NCBI GenBank assembly: GCA_009844085.1 | Contig: VYCF01000041.1 | Location: forward strand, 1-64,000 | DNA: 64,000 bases | Reading direction: 5' to 3' | Source: Gammaproteobacteria bacterium | GTDB taxonomy: Bacteria; Pseudomonadota; Gammaproteobacteria; Pseudomonadales; Pseudohongiellaceae | Part shown: in pieces, positions 1 through 7,842 of the stretch | How the letters are laid out: every line of letters starts with the position of its first letter | How positions within the stretch are numbered: the stretch's first letter is position 1 | Program-made: the position numbers and the translations under genes | The notes under the pieces: model-generated | The model's input: the letters and a program-made list of their open reading frames with translations, nothing else | Told to the model about the DNA's origin: nothing | The model's database searches: none

Positions 1-80
1 GCCGGTGAACTGCCTGACCACGCGGAAAATCGGGCCTTGTTCAGACCTTCCCTAGTGTACTGTGTGTGTCTCATGAATTG

Positions 81-686
81 TTAGCGGCAGAGGCGGAAGA
101 TACCGAGAAACCCGGGCTTGGCCATGCACTCGTCCTTTTTAGCTTTCAGTGCCGCCTGGATCTTGCCCAATTCCAGCAGGGAATCAGTCAGGTCAGGGTG
201 TTCCAGCGCCATCTGCAGGATATGGTTCTCCAATTGCTCAAACTTCGGTCTTACGGCGAAGGCCACGGATGACATGTCGGTAAAGATAAAATCACCGGTA
301 ATGAAGGCCATCCGCGCAGCTTCCGCCAATGCCCTTTCGAAAAACACCGGCATGCAGGCTTGTCCCTGGATTCGGGTATGGGTCCAATTGGATCTATTGC
401 AGTTGATGTCGAACTCATCTATTTCATTCAACTCGTTGTAATCGGCAACGAAATCTTCCGTGGCCGCCTCCAGTTGCCGACGCAAAACGAAAGGCGAGCG
501 CTCGGCCGTAACCCGTATCTCTTCAATGGTAATGTGAGGCATTTGCTCCGACTCGACGCCTGCTTCCGTTTGCAAGTCGGCTTCGGGCTCTGCGTCGACC
601 TGACTATCCTGGGGAAAAGCTGGGCCCGCAAATGCGCCAGTCACTGCCACCAGAACCATCATCGCTTGTGAAATGCCGATCTTCAC
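81..686 (-). CDS. secreted hypothetical protein
   Basis: I do not recognise this 201-residue protein. It begins at a GTG that overlaps the stop of the upstream aminotransferase gene (GTGA), so the two are probably translationally coupled. Residues 1-26 form a hydrophobic signal peptide ending near AFAGPAFPQ, so the mature protein is likely periplasmic or exported. The region after the signal peptide is acidic (Asp/Glu-rich, about residues 27-55). Then comes ITIEEIRVTAERSPF, which resembles the TonB-box-like stretch of outer-membrane proteins, but no barrel follows. Four cysteines (NCNRSN, QACMPV, DECMAKP, FRLCR) could form disulfides. The C-terminal half is predicted to be mostly helical. No function is assigned. 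Confidence 0.6.
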   Translation of the reverse strand: MKIGISQAMMVLVAVTGAFAGPAFPQDSQVDAEPEADLQTEAGVESEQMPHITIEEIRVTAERSPFVLRRQLEAATEDFVADYNELNEIDEFDINCNRSNWTHTRIQGQACMPVFFERALAEAARMAFITGDFIFTDMSSVAFAVRPKFEQLENHILQMALEHPDLTDSLLELGKIQAALKAKKDECMAKPGFLGIFRLCR

Positions 687-1843
687 AATCTTGCCCTCTT
701 CCGCCCTTCCTCACGGCCCGTTTGGTTTCGACTGTAGTTCTTCCGCATGTAGTCCGCGATACGTTCGAGTCCGGGCTCAAGATGACTGCTCGGCGCGCCG
801 ATGCCGATGCGGAAATAGCCATCGAGACCGTACACATCGCCGGGGAGCAGCATTACGCCCATCTCGTCGCGCAGCCGGTGCACAAGTTCGGTCGAATTCG
901 CCTCGAAGTGATAGCGTACGAACGCGAATCCGCCCGCTTGCGGCGAAACGAGCGAAAGCAGTCCGGAATTCGCGTCGATCCAGTCGTGCAACAACGACAG
1001 GTTTTGCCGCAAGATCGTCTTGCTGCGCTGCAGAATTGCGGAGCGCCGCTCCGGTTGCAGCACGCGCTCGGCAACATATTCGCTGATCGCCGATGTCGTG
1101 ATGGAAGTGTAGTCCTTGTTTTGCCAGGCTGTATAGATGTCCTCTGCAGGGCCGGCAAGCCAGCCGATCCTCAATCCAGGCAACCCCATGGCCTTTGACA
1201 GCCCGTTGGTCACTATCGCCTTGTCGTAAAGATCCAGAAAACTCTCGCATTCCGGACCGTGCAACTCCATAGCTCTATACACTTCGTCCGCATGCAGATA
1301 GAGATCGTGCCTGTCAGCAATGTGAACCAGCTCGCGCATGCCTTCCGGCGGCATGACGGCGCCGGTCGGATTGTTCGGGTTACAGATCGTGATCAAGCGA
1401 GTCTTGCCTGATATCACCTCTTCCAGTTCATCAAGCCTGGGCAGCCAGTCGGCATCGCCGTCGTGCCGCACCGCCTTGACGTTCACGCCCAGCGCTCGCG
1501 CCCACCCCCAAATCTGCAGATAGTTGGGCGTGAACACGACAATCTCGTCATCCGGATTCAGCAGTGACATGACCAGCAGAAAATTGGCTTCCGCCGAACC
1601 GTTGGTAACGATGATTTCGTCCGACGTACGGCTCTCATACAACGCCGCAATGGCCTCCCGCAATGAAACCGCGCCGTTGGTCCAGCCGTAGCCGAGTTCC
1701 AGCGCCTGCAATTCCCTCATCTCGGCGTCGCTCAGGAGATCGTTCAGGCACATCGGATGGACACCGCTGTCGGACAAGTTGAACTCGACGGTATTCTCGT
1801 ACAGCGATTGAATACGCTCGAGTGCGAACTCTTCGATTTCCAT
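683..1843 (-). CDS. PLP-dependent class I/II aminotransferase
   Basis: A fold-type I aminotransferase of 386 residues. It shows the substrate/PLP segment NPNNPTGAV, the Asp/Tyr pair ADEVYR, and the Schiff-base lysine in NGLSKAMGLPGLRIGW. An ATG start at 1843 is preceded by a purine-rich GGGGAA. It lies 90 bp downstream of an Lrp-type regulator on the same strand and is coupled to the small secreted protein that follows. The substrate cannot be read from the sequence. Next to an Lrp regulator and a saccharopine-dehydrogenase-family enzyme, a role in lysine/2-aminoadipate nitrogen transfer is plausible but inferred. Capreomycidine-synthase-like and aspartate/aromatic aminotransferases are alternative relatives. 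Confidence 0.85.
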   Translation of the reverse strand: MEIEEFALERIQSLYENTVEFNLSDSGVHPMCLNDLLSDAEMRELQALELGYGWTNGAVSLREAIAALYESRTSDEIIVTNGSAEANFLLVMSLLNPDDEIVVFTPNYLQIWGWARALGVNVKAVRHDGDADWLPRLDELEEVISGKTRLITICNPNNPTGAVMPPEGMRELVHIADRHDLYLHADEVYRAMELHGPECESFLDLYDKAIVTNGLSKAMGLPGLRIGWLAGPAEDIYTAWQNKDYTSITTSAISEYVAERVLQPERRSAILQRSKTILRQNLSLLHDWIDANSGLLSLVSPQAGGFAFVRYHFEANSTELVHRLRDEMGVMLLPGDVYGLDGYFRIGIGAPSSHLEPGLERIADYMRKNYSRNQTGREEGRKRARL

Positions 1844-1933
1844 CAGTTCCCCACCCTGCTTAAACCCATGGAGATAGTTATCAGCCAGTCCTCTAACTTA
1901 ATTCTGTTCGGGCATTGCCGCAACTTCTCAGGC

Positions 1934-2365
1934 TCAACGCTCGAAACGCGTCGTCAGGATGATCGAGGATACGGTCTTGTCGACGCCGGGGACGTGGCCG
2001 ATCCGGTCCAGGGTGTCGTCGAGTTCCCGGGTCGAGCCCGTGCTGACCATGGCGACCATGTCGTATTCGCCGTTGACCGTATGCAAGGCGCGCACCGCCG
2101 GAATCTGCCGCAGTGCGCGGAAGATTCCCACTGCCTGCCTGGTATCCGAGCGAATCATGACGTGGGCCTTGATCTGGCCTTCGGCGTATTCTTCGCTGAA
2201 GCGGATGGTGTAGCCGGAGATCACTCCAAGGCGTTCGAGGCGTTCGATCCGGCTCGTGACCGTGGTGCGGGAAAGGCCCATCTTGCGGGCCAGTTCGGCG
2301 GTCGATTCCCTGCTGTTGGCGCTGAGCAGGGCGATCAAGGTTCTGTCTTTGTCATCAGTGATCAT
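1934..2365 (-). CDS. Lrp/AsnC-family transcriptional regulator
   Basis: A feast/famine regulator: an N-terminal winged HTH (DKDRTLIALLSANSR, then STAELARKMGLSRTTVTSRI) followed by an alpha/beta ligand-binding RAM domain with GEYDMVAMV. I chose ATG 2365 because the protein then begins MITDDKDRTL, as in family members, giving 143 residues. A longer frame would need a TTG at 2407. It is divergent from the saccharopine-dehydrogenase-family gene and upstream of the aminotransferase on its own strand. It therefore probably senses an amino acid (lysine is a reasonable guess) and controls both directions from the AT-rich 2366-2487 gap. Confidence 0.88.
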   Translation of the reverse strand: MITDDKDRTLIALLSANSRESTAELARKMGLSRTTVTSRIERLERLGVISGYTIRFSEEYAEGQIKAHVMIRSDTRQAVGIFRALRQIPAVRALHTVNGEYDMVAMVSTGSTRELDDTLDRIGHVPGVDKTVSSIILTTRFER

Positions 2366-2487
2366 TTCGTCGATTTTCTCGTCATATTGTCGAAAATTCC
2401 TAATCAAATTTGTTAATTCAACCGTTAAATTCGTTCGATTTCAAGACTAAACTCATTCTTTATCAGCATCAGTTTGGGGGAACGACG
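2366..2487. promoter_or_regulatory. AT-rich divergent promoter region
   Basis: These 122 bp between the divergent Lrp-type regulator and the saccharopine-dehydrogenase-family gene are clearly more AT-rich than the surroundings, for example around 2400-2430 (TTTGTTAATTCAACCG). Lrp-family proteins usually bind such AT-rich sites and autoregulate. A possible -10 (TAAACT, near 2448) serves the plus-strand gene, and GGGGG at 2476-2480 is a good ribosome-binding site for ATG 2488. No exact operator is claimed. Confidence 0.5.
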
Positions 2488-3618
2488 ATGCAGGTCCTGT
2501 TGCTGGGCGCCGGCAAGATCGGTTCAGGGATCGCCGAGTTTCTTGCCACCACGGGCGATTACGAAGTCACGGTCGCCGACAGGGAGCCAGCCAACCTGGA
2601 AAGGCTGCCGCCGGTTCCCGGCATCAGGACGCTGCAGCTTGACGCGGGCGACGCGCACACATTGGACGCGGCCGTCGCCGGCAAGTTCGCCGTCGTCAAC
2701 GCCGGACCTTTCAACGTCAATGCCGTCATCGCCGGAGCGGCCGCGGCCAAAGACGCCCACTACCTCGATCTCAGCGAAGACCTCGCAGGCACGCGCGTCG
2801 TGCGCGAGTTGGCCGCGCAATCGAATAGCGCGATGATCCCCCAATGCGGACTCGCGCCGGGATTCGTCTCCGTCGCAGCTTGCGAACTGGCTCGCAAGTT
2901 CGACAAGCTTGAGCGGATTCATCTGCGCGTCGGCGCATTGCCGCGCTACCCCGCCGGCGCCCTGAAATACAACCTGAGCTGGTCGACCGACGGTCTGATC
3001 AACGAGTATTGCAATCCCTGCGAGGCGATCGCAAGCGGCAAACCGGTCGAGTTACAGCCGCTCGAAGGGCTGGAAACCTTCTCCCTCGACGGTATCGATT
3101 ACGAGGCTTTCAATACCTCCGGCGGTCTCGGCAGCCTCCGCGAGACTTTCGCCGGCAAGGTGGATGAACTCAACTACCGCACCATTCGTTATCCCGGTCA
3201 CCGCGACATCATGAAAGCGTTGCTCGAAGACCTGAAACTTCGGGATCGCCGCGAATTGCTGAAGGACATCCTTGAGTCCGCCTTGCCGCATACCGGCCAG
3301 GACGTGGTGGTAATCAGGGTTTCGGTCAGCGGCTTGCGTAACGGCTGCCTTGAACAGGAAACCTGGGCCAACCGGATATATCACCGCAATATCAATGGCA
3401 GGCCATGGAGCGCCATCAGGCTGACCACAGCAGCCGGCGCCTGCGCCGCACTGGATCTGCTCGCGCAGGGCAAATTGCCAGGGAAGGGGCTGGTCAGGCA
3501 GGAGGATATTCCGTTCGGGGATTTCATCCACAATCGCTTCGGCCGCTATTTTGCGTCCGGGCCGGAAATCATCGAACCGGCCCCGCTCGCTACCGCCAGG
3601 ACTTCCTCTGCGGCATAA
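2488..3618 (+). CDS. saccharopine dehydrogenase family protein (possible lysine 6-dehydrogenase)
   Basis: A 376-residue NAD(P)-dependent oxidoreductase. It starts MQVLLLGAGKIGSGIAEFL, a Rossmann GxGxxG loop, and continues with the saccharopine-dehydrogenase C-terminal domain (for example GLAPGFVSVAACELA). The ATG at 2488 follows GGGGG at 7 bp; an upstream in-frame ATG would add non-conserved residues. The family includes saccharopine dehydrogenase, lysine 6-dehydrogenase and carboxynorspermidine dehydrogenase. The single-domain length fits lysine 6-dehydrogenase-type enzymes, which make 2-aminoadipate semialdehyde from lysine. A divergent Lrp-type regulator, an aminotransferase and an ALDH7-type dehydrogenase at 41.9 kb support lysine catabolism, but the substrate is inferred. 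Confidence 0.8.
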   Translation: MQVLLLGAGKIGSGIAEFLATTGDYEVTVADREPANLERLPPVPGIRTLQLDAGDAHTLDAAVAGKFAVVNAGPFNVNAVIAGAAAAKDAHYLDLSEDLAGTRVVRELAAQSNSAMIPQCGLAPGFVSVAACELARKFDKLERIHLRVGALPRYPAGALKYNLSWSTDGLINEYCNPCEAIASGKPVELQPLEGLETFSLDGIDYEAFNTSGGLGSLRETFAGKVDELNYRTIRYPGHRDIMKALLEDLKLRDRRELLKDILESALPHTGQDVVVIRVSVSGLRNGCLEQETWANRIYHRNINGRPWSAIRLTTAAGACAALDLLAQGKLPGKGLVRQEDIPFGDFIHNRFGRYFASGPEIIEPAPLATARTSSAA

Positions 3619-3655
3619 TCGGGCTCCTGCCTAACGGCCCGAATCGGGAAGTCAC

Positions 3656-4768
3656 ATGAGTTCATATACGATTGCCCTGCTGGACGGCGACGGCATCGGC
3701 CCGGAAATCATGGCCGAGGCCGAGAAGATCCTGCGTCTTGCGGAATCGCGCAACGGCATTCGGCTCGAACTGGAGCACGGCGCTTTTGGCGCGGGCGCCT
3801 GGTTTTCCCATGGCGACTCCTTTCCCCAGGCGACGAAGGAATTGTGCGACCGGGCCGACGCAATCCTGAAAGGGCCGATCGGGCTCGACCACGAACAAAC
3901 CGAAAAGATCCCGGTGGACATGCGGCCGGAACGGGGCGCGCTGCTGCCCCTGCGCCGCCGCTTCGACACTTTCGCCAATTTCCGTCCGGTGCGCCTGGCC
4001 GGCAGCCTGACGCATTTCTCGCCGCTGAAACCCGAGATCGTTGCCGGCGGCATCGACATCATGATCATCCGCGAACTCGTCGGCGGCCTGTATTTCGGCG
4101 CCAAGGAAAGCGGCCGCAACGCCGCCGGCAAACGCTACGTCAACGAAAGCCTCGAATACGACGAGGACCAGATCGAACGCATCGCCCGCGTCGCCTTCGA
4201 GACCGCAAGGGGCCGCAAGAAGCTGTTGCACAACATTCACAAGAGCAATGTGCTCAAGTCGAGCGTGCTGTGGAATGAAGTGTTAGGCGAGGTCGGGCAG
4301 GAATTCCCCGAAGTCGAGGTGCGCCATATCCTGGTCGATGCAGCCGCTACCTATCTTTGCCTGGATCCGGGACAATTCGACGTCATGGTCATGGAAAACA
4401 TGTTCGGCGACATTCTCAGCGACCAGGCCGGCGGCATTCTCGGCTCGCTCGGATTGATGCCTTCGGCCTGTCTCGGGCCGGACAAGGCGTATTACGAGCC
4501 TTCCCATGGCTCGGCGCCGGATATCGCCGGCAAGGACATCGCCAATCCCTATTCCATGATCGGTTCGGTCGCCATGCTGCTCGACATGAGCCTTGGGCTG
4601 AAGGAGGAAGCCGGCCATGTCTGGAAGGCCATGCAATCGGTTTTCGACCAGGGGTTCACCACGCCCGACCTGACTCGACCAGGATCGGACAGCCGCACGA
4701 TCAATACGCGGTCTTTTGGCGATCTGGTAGCCGGGAACTACGCTGCTGCGCCGGTATCTGCAGATTGA
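3656..4768 (+). CDS. leuB: 3-isopropylmalate dehydrogenase
   Basis: Oxidative decarboxylase of the isocitrate/isopropylmalate dehydrogenase family, 370 residues. It has LDGDGIGPEI at the N-terminus, MRPERGALLPLRR, the LeuB-type RELVGGLYFG (homoisocitrate and isocitrate enzymes differ here), the catalytic Lys in NIHKSNVLKSS, the Mg-binding Asp in FGDILSDQAG, and the NAD-binding GSAPDIAGKDIANP. LeuB acts in leucine synthesis and also on citramalate-derived 3-methylmalate in isoleucine synthesis. This fits the convergent citramalate-synthase-type gene whose 3' end overlaps this one by 68 bp. leuC and leuD are not in the window. It lies 37 bp after the saccharopine-dehydrogenase-family gene and may share its transcript. 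Confidence 0.92.
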   Translation: MSSYTIALLDGDGIGPEIMAEAEKILRLAESRNGIRLELEHGAFGAGAWFSHGDSFPQATKELCDRADAILKGPIGLDHEQTEKIPVDMRPERGALLPLRRRFDTFANFRPVRLAGSLTHFSPLKPEIVAGGIDIMIIRELVGGLYFGAKESGRNAAGKRYVNESLEYDEDQIERIARVAFETARGRKKLLHNIHKSNVLKSSVLWNEVLGEVGQEFPEVEVRHILVDAAATYLCLDPGQFDVMVMENMFGDILSDQAGGILGSLGLMPSACLGPDKAYYEPSHGSAPDIAGKDIANPYSMIGSVAMLLDMSLGLKEEAGHVWKAMQSVFDQGFTTPDLTRPGSDSRTINTRSFGDLVAGNYAAAPVSAD

Positions 4769-6278
4769 TCATCCGCAGGCTGGCCTTGACCGCCGCGAGC
4801 ACCTGGTTGGCGTCGACGCCGCGCGTCTTGAGCTTGCGCTCGGGCAATTGCCATGTGATGAAGCATTCGGTGAGCGCGTCGGTCTGACCTCCGCGGGGGA
4901 TGTGCACCTCGAAATCGACAAGCTCGGGAATCTCGAAATCCCGCTCCCGCATGATCTTGCCAAGAGCGTCCATGAAGGCGTCGAAACCGCCGTTGCCCAC
5001 ACCCGAGGCCTGGTGTTCCTCGCCGCCGACCGCCACGCGCACGCTGGCGGTGCTGTCGACGTTGAGGCCGGTATTGATATAGCAGTTGAGCAGGCTTATG
5101 TGCTGCTCTTCCCTGTCTTCGAGCACGTCGGCGATGATGAAGGGCAGATCGTCGGTGGTGATGACATGCTTTGAATCGCCGAGTTCGACGACGCGCCGAA
5201 GAACAGCGGCCTGTTCTTCTTCAGTCAGGCTGATGCCGAGTTCGTCGAGGTTGTTGATCAGCGAGGCCTTGCCGCTCATCTTGCCGAGGGCGTAGGTGCG
5301 CTTGCGGTCGAAGCGTTCCGGACTGAGCCGTGAAACGTAGAGATTGCCTTTCAGGTCGCCGTCGGCGTGAATGCCGGCGGTCTGGGTGAATACGTCCGCC
5401 CCGGTCACCGGCGTGTTGGCCGCGGTCCATTTGCCCGAGAAGTTTTCCACCATGCTGCTCAAGGCGGCGATGCGCGTCTCGTCTATGGAAAGTTCGACTT
5501 CCGCCTTGTCCCTGAGCACGACGGCGACTTCCGCCAGCGAAACGTTGCCCGCGCGCTCGCCGAGGCAATTGACCGTGCAATGAATGCAATTGATCCCCGC
5601 TTCCACCGCAGCGAGTACGTTCGCGGTAGCCAGACCGTAGTCGTTGTGGGGGTGGAAATCGAATTGCAGATCGGGAAAGCGTTGGCGCATGCCGTCGATG
5701 TATTCCGTCACTTCTTGCGGCGACAAGGCGCCGAGGGTGTCGGGCAGCATGAAATGCCCGATGCCGAACCCCAGCATGCCCTCGACCAGGCCGAAAACGT
5801 AGTCCCGGCTGTCGCGATAGCCGTTGGACCAGTCCTCTAGATAGACGTTGACTTTCAGATCGCGCGACCTGGCGTATTCGACGGTACGCTCGATGTCCGC
5901 CAGGTGTTGCTCAAGGGTCTTGCCGAGTTGCTTGCGGCAATGCTTCTCGCTGCCCTTTGTCAGCAGGTTGACGACCCGGCAGCCGGCGCCGGTGATCCAG
6001 TCGACGCTGCGCTTGTAGTCGACGAATCCGAGCACTTCGACGCGGTCGCCGTAGCCCTGTTCCGTGGCCCAGGCGCAGATTCGCGCCACGGCCTCGCGTT
6101 CGCCCTCGGAAACACAGGCCGAGGCCACCTCGATGCGGTCGACGCAAAGCGTCTGCAACAGGGCGCGCGCGATGCTGACCTTCTCGTTAACCGAAAAGGA
6201 AACACCCTGGGTCTGCTCGCCGTCACGCAAGGTGGTGTCCATCAGGACGATGTGACGCGGTTTGGCTGAATCTGACAT
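4701..6278 (-). CDS. cimA: (R)-citramalate synthase-type enzyme (LeuA-like, with regulatory domain)
   Basis: A 525-residue HMG-CoA-lyase-like synthase. TTLRDGEQTQGVSF carries the catalytic Arg-Asp. FHPHNDYGLA and GLNCLGERAG-type motifs (here VNCLGERAGN) complete the TIM barrel. TAGIHADGDLKGNLY is the linker region, and a C-terminal LeuA allosteric domain ends at GGQTDALTECFI. From memory of Leptospira CimA, the pyruvate-pocket residues Leu (EVLGFVD), Leu (VNLLTKG) and Tyr-x-Glu (VYLEDWSNG) are all present, which favours citramalate over isopropylmalate synthesis. The product would feed LeuCD and LeuB toward 2-oxobutyrate and isoleucine. I chose ATG 6278 because conservation starts there. 2-isopropylmalate synthase (LeuA2) is the main alternative. 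Confidence 0.75.
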   Translation of the reverse strand: MSDSAKPRHIVLMDTTLRDGEQTQGVSFSVNEKVSIARALLQTLCVDRIEVASACVSEGEREAVARICAWATEQGYGDRVEVLGFVDYKRSVDWITGAGCRVVNLLTKGSEKHCRKQLGKTLEQHLADIERTVEYARSRDLKVNVYLEDWSNGYRDSRDYVFGLVEGMLGFGIGHFMLPDTLGALSPQEVTEYIDGMRQRFPDLQFDFHPHNDYGLATANVLAAVEAGINCIHCTVNCLGERAGNVSLAEVAVVLRDKAEVELSIDETRIAALSSMVENFSGKWTAANTPVTGADVFTQTAGIHADGDLKGNLYVSRLSPERFDRKRTYALGKMSGKASLINNLDELGISLTEEEQAAVLRRVVELGDSKHVITTDDLPFIIADVLEDREEQHISLLNCYINTGLNVDSTASVRVAVGGEEHQASGVGNGGFDAFMDALGKIMRERDFEIPELVDFEVHIPRGGQTDALTECFITWQLPERKLKTRGVDANQVLAAVKASLRMINLQIPAQQRSSRLPDRQKTAY

Positions 6279-6371
6279 GCGCGCGATTCTATCAAATAAA
6301 CCCCGCTTGCAACGAAAACGCTTATGGCTATACTGCGTGGCCAACAAACAGGGTCCGGCTCGGGAATCGGT

Positions 6372-7490
6372 ATGGCAATTCGAATCTGTGTTCCGAAAGA
6401 AGTGCGCGAAGGGGAGCATCGAATCGCTCTGACGCCCGATGCGGTAAAACGTCTTTCCGGAAACGGAATCGAAATCAGCGTCCAGGCGGGCGCCGGCGAA
6501 CTGACCGGCTATACGGACGAGAGTTTCAACGGCGCAGAGATCGTAAGCGACGCCGGCGAATTGCTAGGCAAGGCCGATATCAGTCTGCTCGTCAATCCAC
6601 CGACAGGCGAACAGATCGCGCAATTGCGCGAAGGTTCGGTGCTGATCGGCTTTCTCGACCCGCATTCGGACCTGCAACGTTTCGAGCAACTCGCGCAGCG
6701 CAATATCAGCGCTTTCAGCGTAGAACTGATTCCGCGCATTTCCCGCGCCCAGGCAATGGACGCGCTGTCCTCCCAGGCCAGCATCGCCGGCTACAAGGCG
6801 GTATTGCTCGGCGCGGCCCACCTCGGCAAGTTCTTCCCCATGCTTACCACGGCGGCCGGCACGATCCGACCGTCGAAAGTACTCGTGATCGGCGCCGGCG
6901 TGGCGGGCCTGCAGGCCATCGCCACGGCCAGGCGGCTCGGCGCCGTCGTCGAGGGCTACGACGTGCGCGCGGCGGTCAAGGAACAGGTCGAATCGCTTGG
7001 CGCGCGTTTCGTCGACACCCAGGTGCAGGCGGAAGGCAGCGGCGGCTATGCCCGTGAATTGACCGATGAGGAAAAGGCCCGGCAACAGGAAATCCTGGGC
7101 AAGCACATCACCGGGGCAGATGTGATCGTCACCACCGCGGCCATTCCGGGCCGCCCCTCGCCGCGCATCATCAGTCGCGAACTCGTGGAAGGCATGCGCG
7201 GCGGTTCGGTGATCGTGGACCTGGCGGCGGAAGGCGGCGGCAATTGCGAGCTGACCAGGGCCGGAGAAGTCGTCAATCACGCGGGCGTGATCATCGACGG
7301 CCCGGTGAACCTGCCCGGGCAGATGGGCGGTCACGGCAGCGAATTGTACGCCCGGAACCTGCTCGCCTTTCTCGAACTGCTCATCAGCGACGGCGCGGTC
7401 GACATCAACCTGGAAGACGAAATCATCAACGAGAGCCTGGTGACCCACGCCGGCGCCATACACAACGCGGCAATCAGGGAACGGCTGTAA
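6372..7490 (+). CDS. pntAA: NAD(P) transhydrogenase alpha subunit, soluble part
   Basis: Domain I of the proton-translocating transhydrogenase, which binds NAD(H), 372 residues. It starts MAIRICVPKEVREGEHRIALTPD, typical of the AlaDH/PNT N-terminal domain. VLVIGAGVAGLQAIATARRLGA is the dinucleotide-binding fold, and AAIPGRPSPRIISREL follows. I took ATG 6372 rather than the upstream in-frame ATG because homology begins there. The alpha subunit is split, with the membrane anchor as the next gene, as in many bacteria (E. coli has it fused). It opens a three-gene operon that exchanges hydride between NADH and NADP+ using the proton gradient at the inner membrane. Confidence 0.94.
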   Translation: MAIRICVPKEVREGEHRIALTPDAVKRLSGNGIEISVQAGAGELTGYTDESFNGAEIVSDAGELLGKADISLLVNPPTGEQIAQLREGSVLIGFLDPHSDLQRFEQLAQRNISAFSVELIPRISRAQAMDALSSQASIAGYKAVLLGAAHLGKFFPMLTTAAGTIRPSKVLVIGAGVAGLQAIATARRLGAVVEGYDVRAAVKEQVESLGARFVDTQVQAEGSGGYARELTDEEKARQQEILGKHITGADVIVTTAAIPGRPSPRIISRELVEGMRGGSVIVDLAAEGGGNCELTRAGEVVNHAGVIIDGPVNLPGQMGGHGSELYARNLLAFLELLISDGAVDINLEDEIINESLVTHAGAIHNAAIRERL

Positions 7491-7521
7491 CCACTCCCTT
7501 CCTGCGACTCGGAGCGAAATC

Positions 7522-7839
7522 ATGATTGAAGGACTCGCGGCGATCTATATTTTTCTGCTGGCGGGCTTTACCGGGTACGAGATCATCGCCCGGGTGCCGG
7601 TCATTCTGCATACCCCGCTGATGTCGGGTTCGAATTTCGTCCATGGCATCGTGCTCGTCGGCGCGATGTACGCCCTGGGCATCGCCGAAACCACCACCGA
7701 GCAGGCCATCGGCTTCATAGCGGTGCTGCTCGCGGCGGGCAACGCAGTCGGCGGCTACGTGGTTACCGAGCGCATGCTGGAGATGTTCAAGTCCAGCAAG
7801 AAGCCCGGCGCGGATCTAGAAAAAGCGGCGGGAGACTGA
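7522..7839 (+). CDS. pntAB: NAD(P) transhydrogenase alpha subunit, membrane part
   Basis: A 105-residue membrane protein with three or so hydrophobic segments (residues about 3-20, 35-55 and 60-82), matching the membrane portion of PntA when the alpha subunit is split. GGAGCG lies 8 bp upstream of the ATG. It follows pntAA by 31 bp and ends 3 bp before pntB, so the stoichiometric subunits are cotranscribed. The C-terminal tail after VVTERMLEMF is charged and cytoplasmic. Confidence 0.9.
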   Translation: MIEGLAAIYIFLLAGFTGYEIIARVPVILHTPLMSGSNFVHGIVLVGAMYALGIAETTTEQAIGFIAVLLAAGNAVGGYVVTERMLEMFKSSKKPGADLEKAAGD

Positions 7840-7842
7840 CAC

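Noticed and set aside
1-80. Gene or RNA at the left edge
   Set aside because: No coding frame with support and no clear structure is visible in these 80 bases.
4701-6278. Homocitrate synthase and an aminoadipate lysine-biosynthesis pathway
   Set aside because: The protein carries the LeuA regulatory domain and CimA-like pocket residues, its partner is LeuB-type (RELVGG), and no LysW/LysX-like genes are present.
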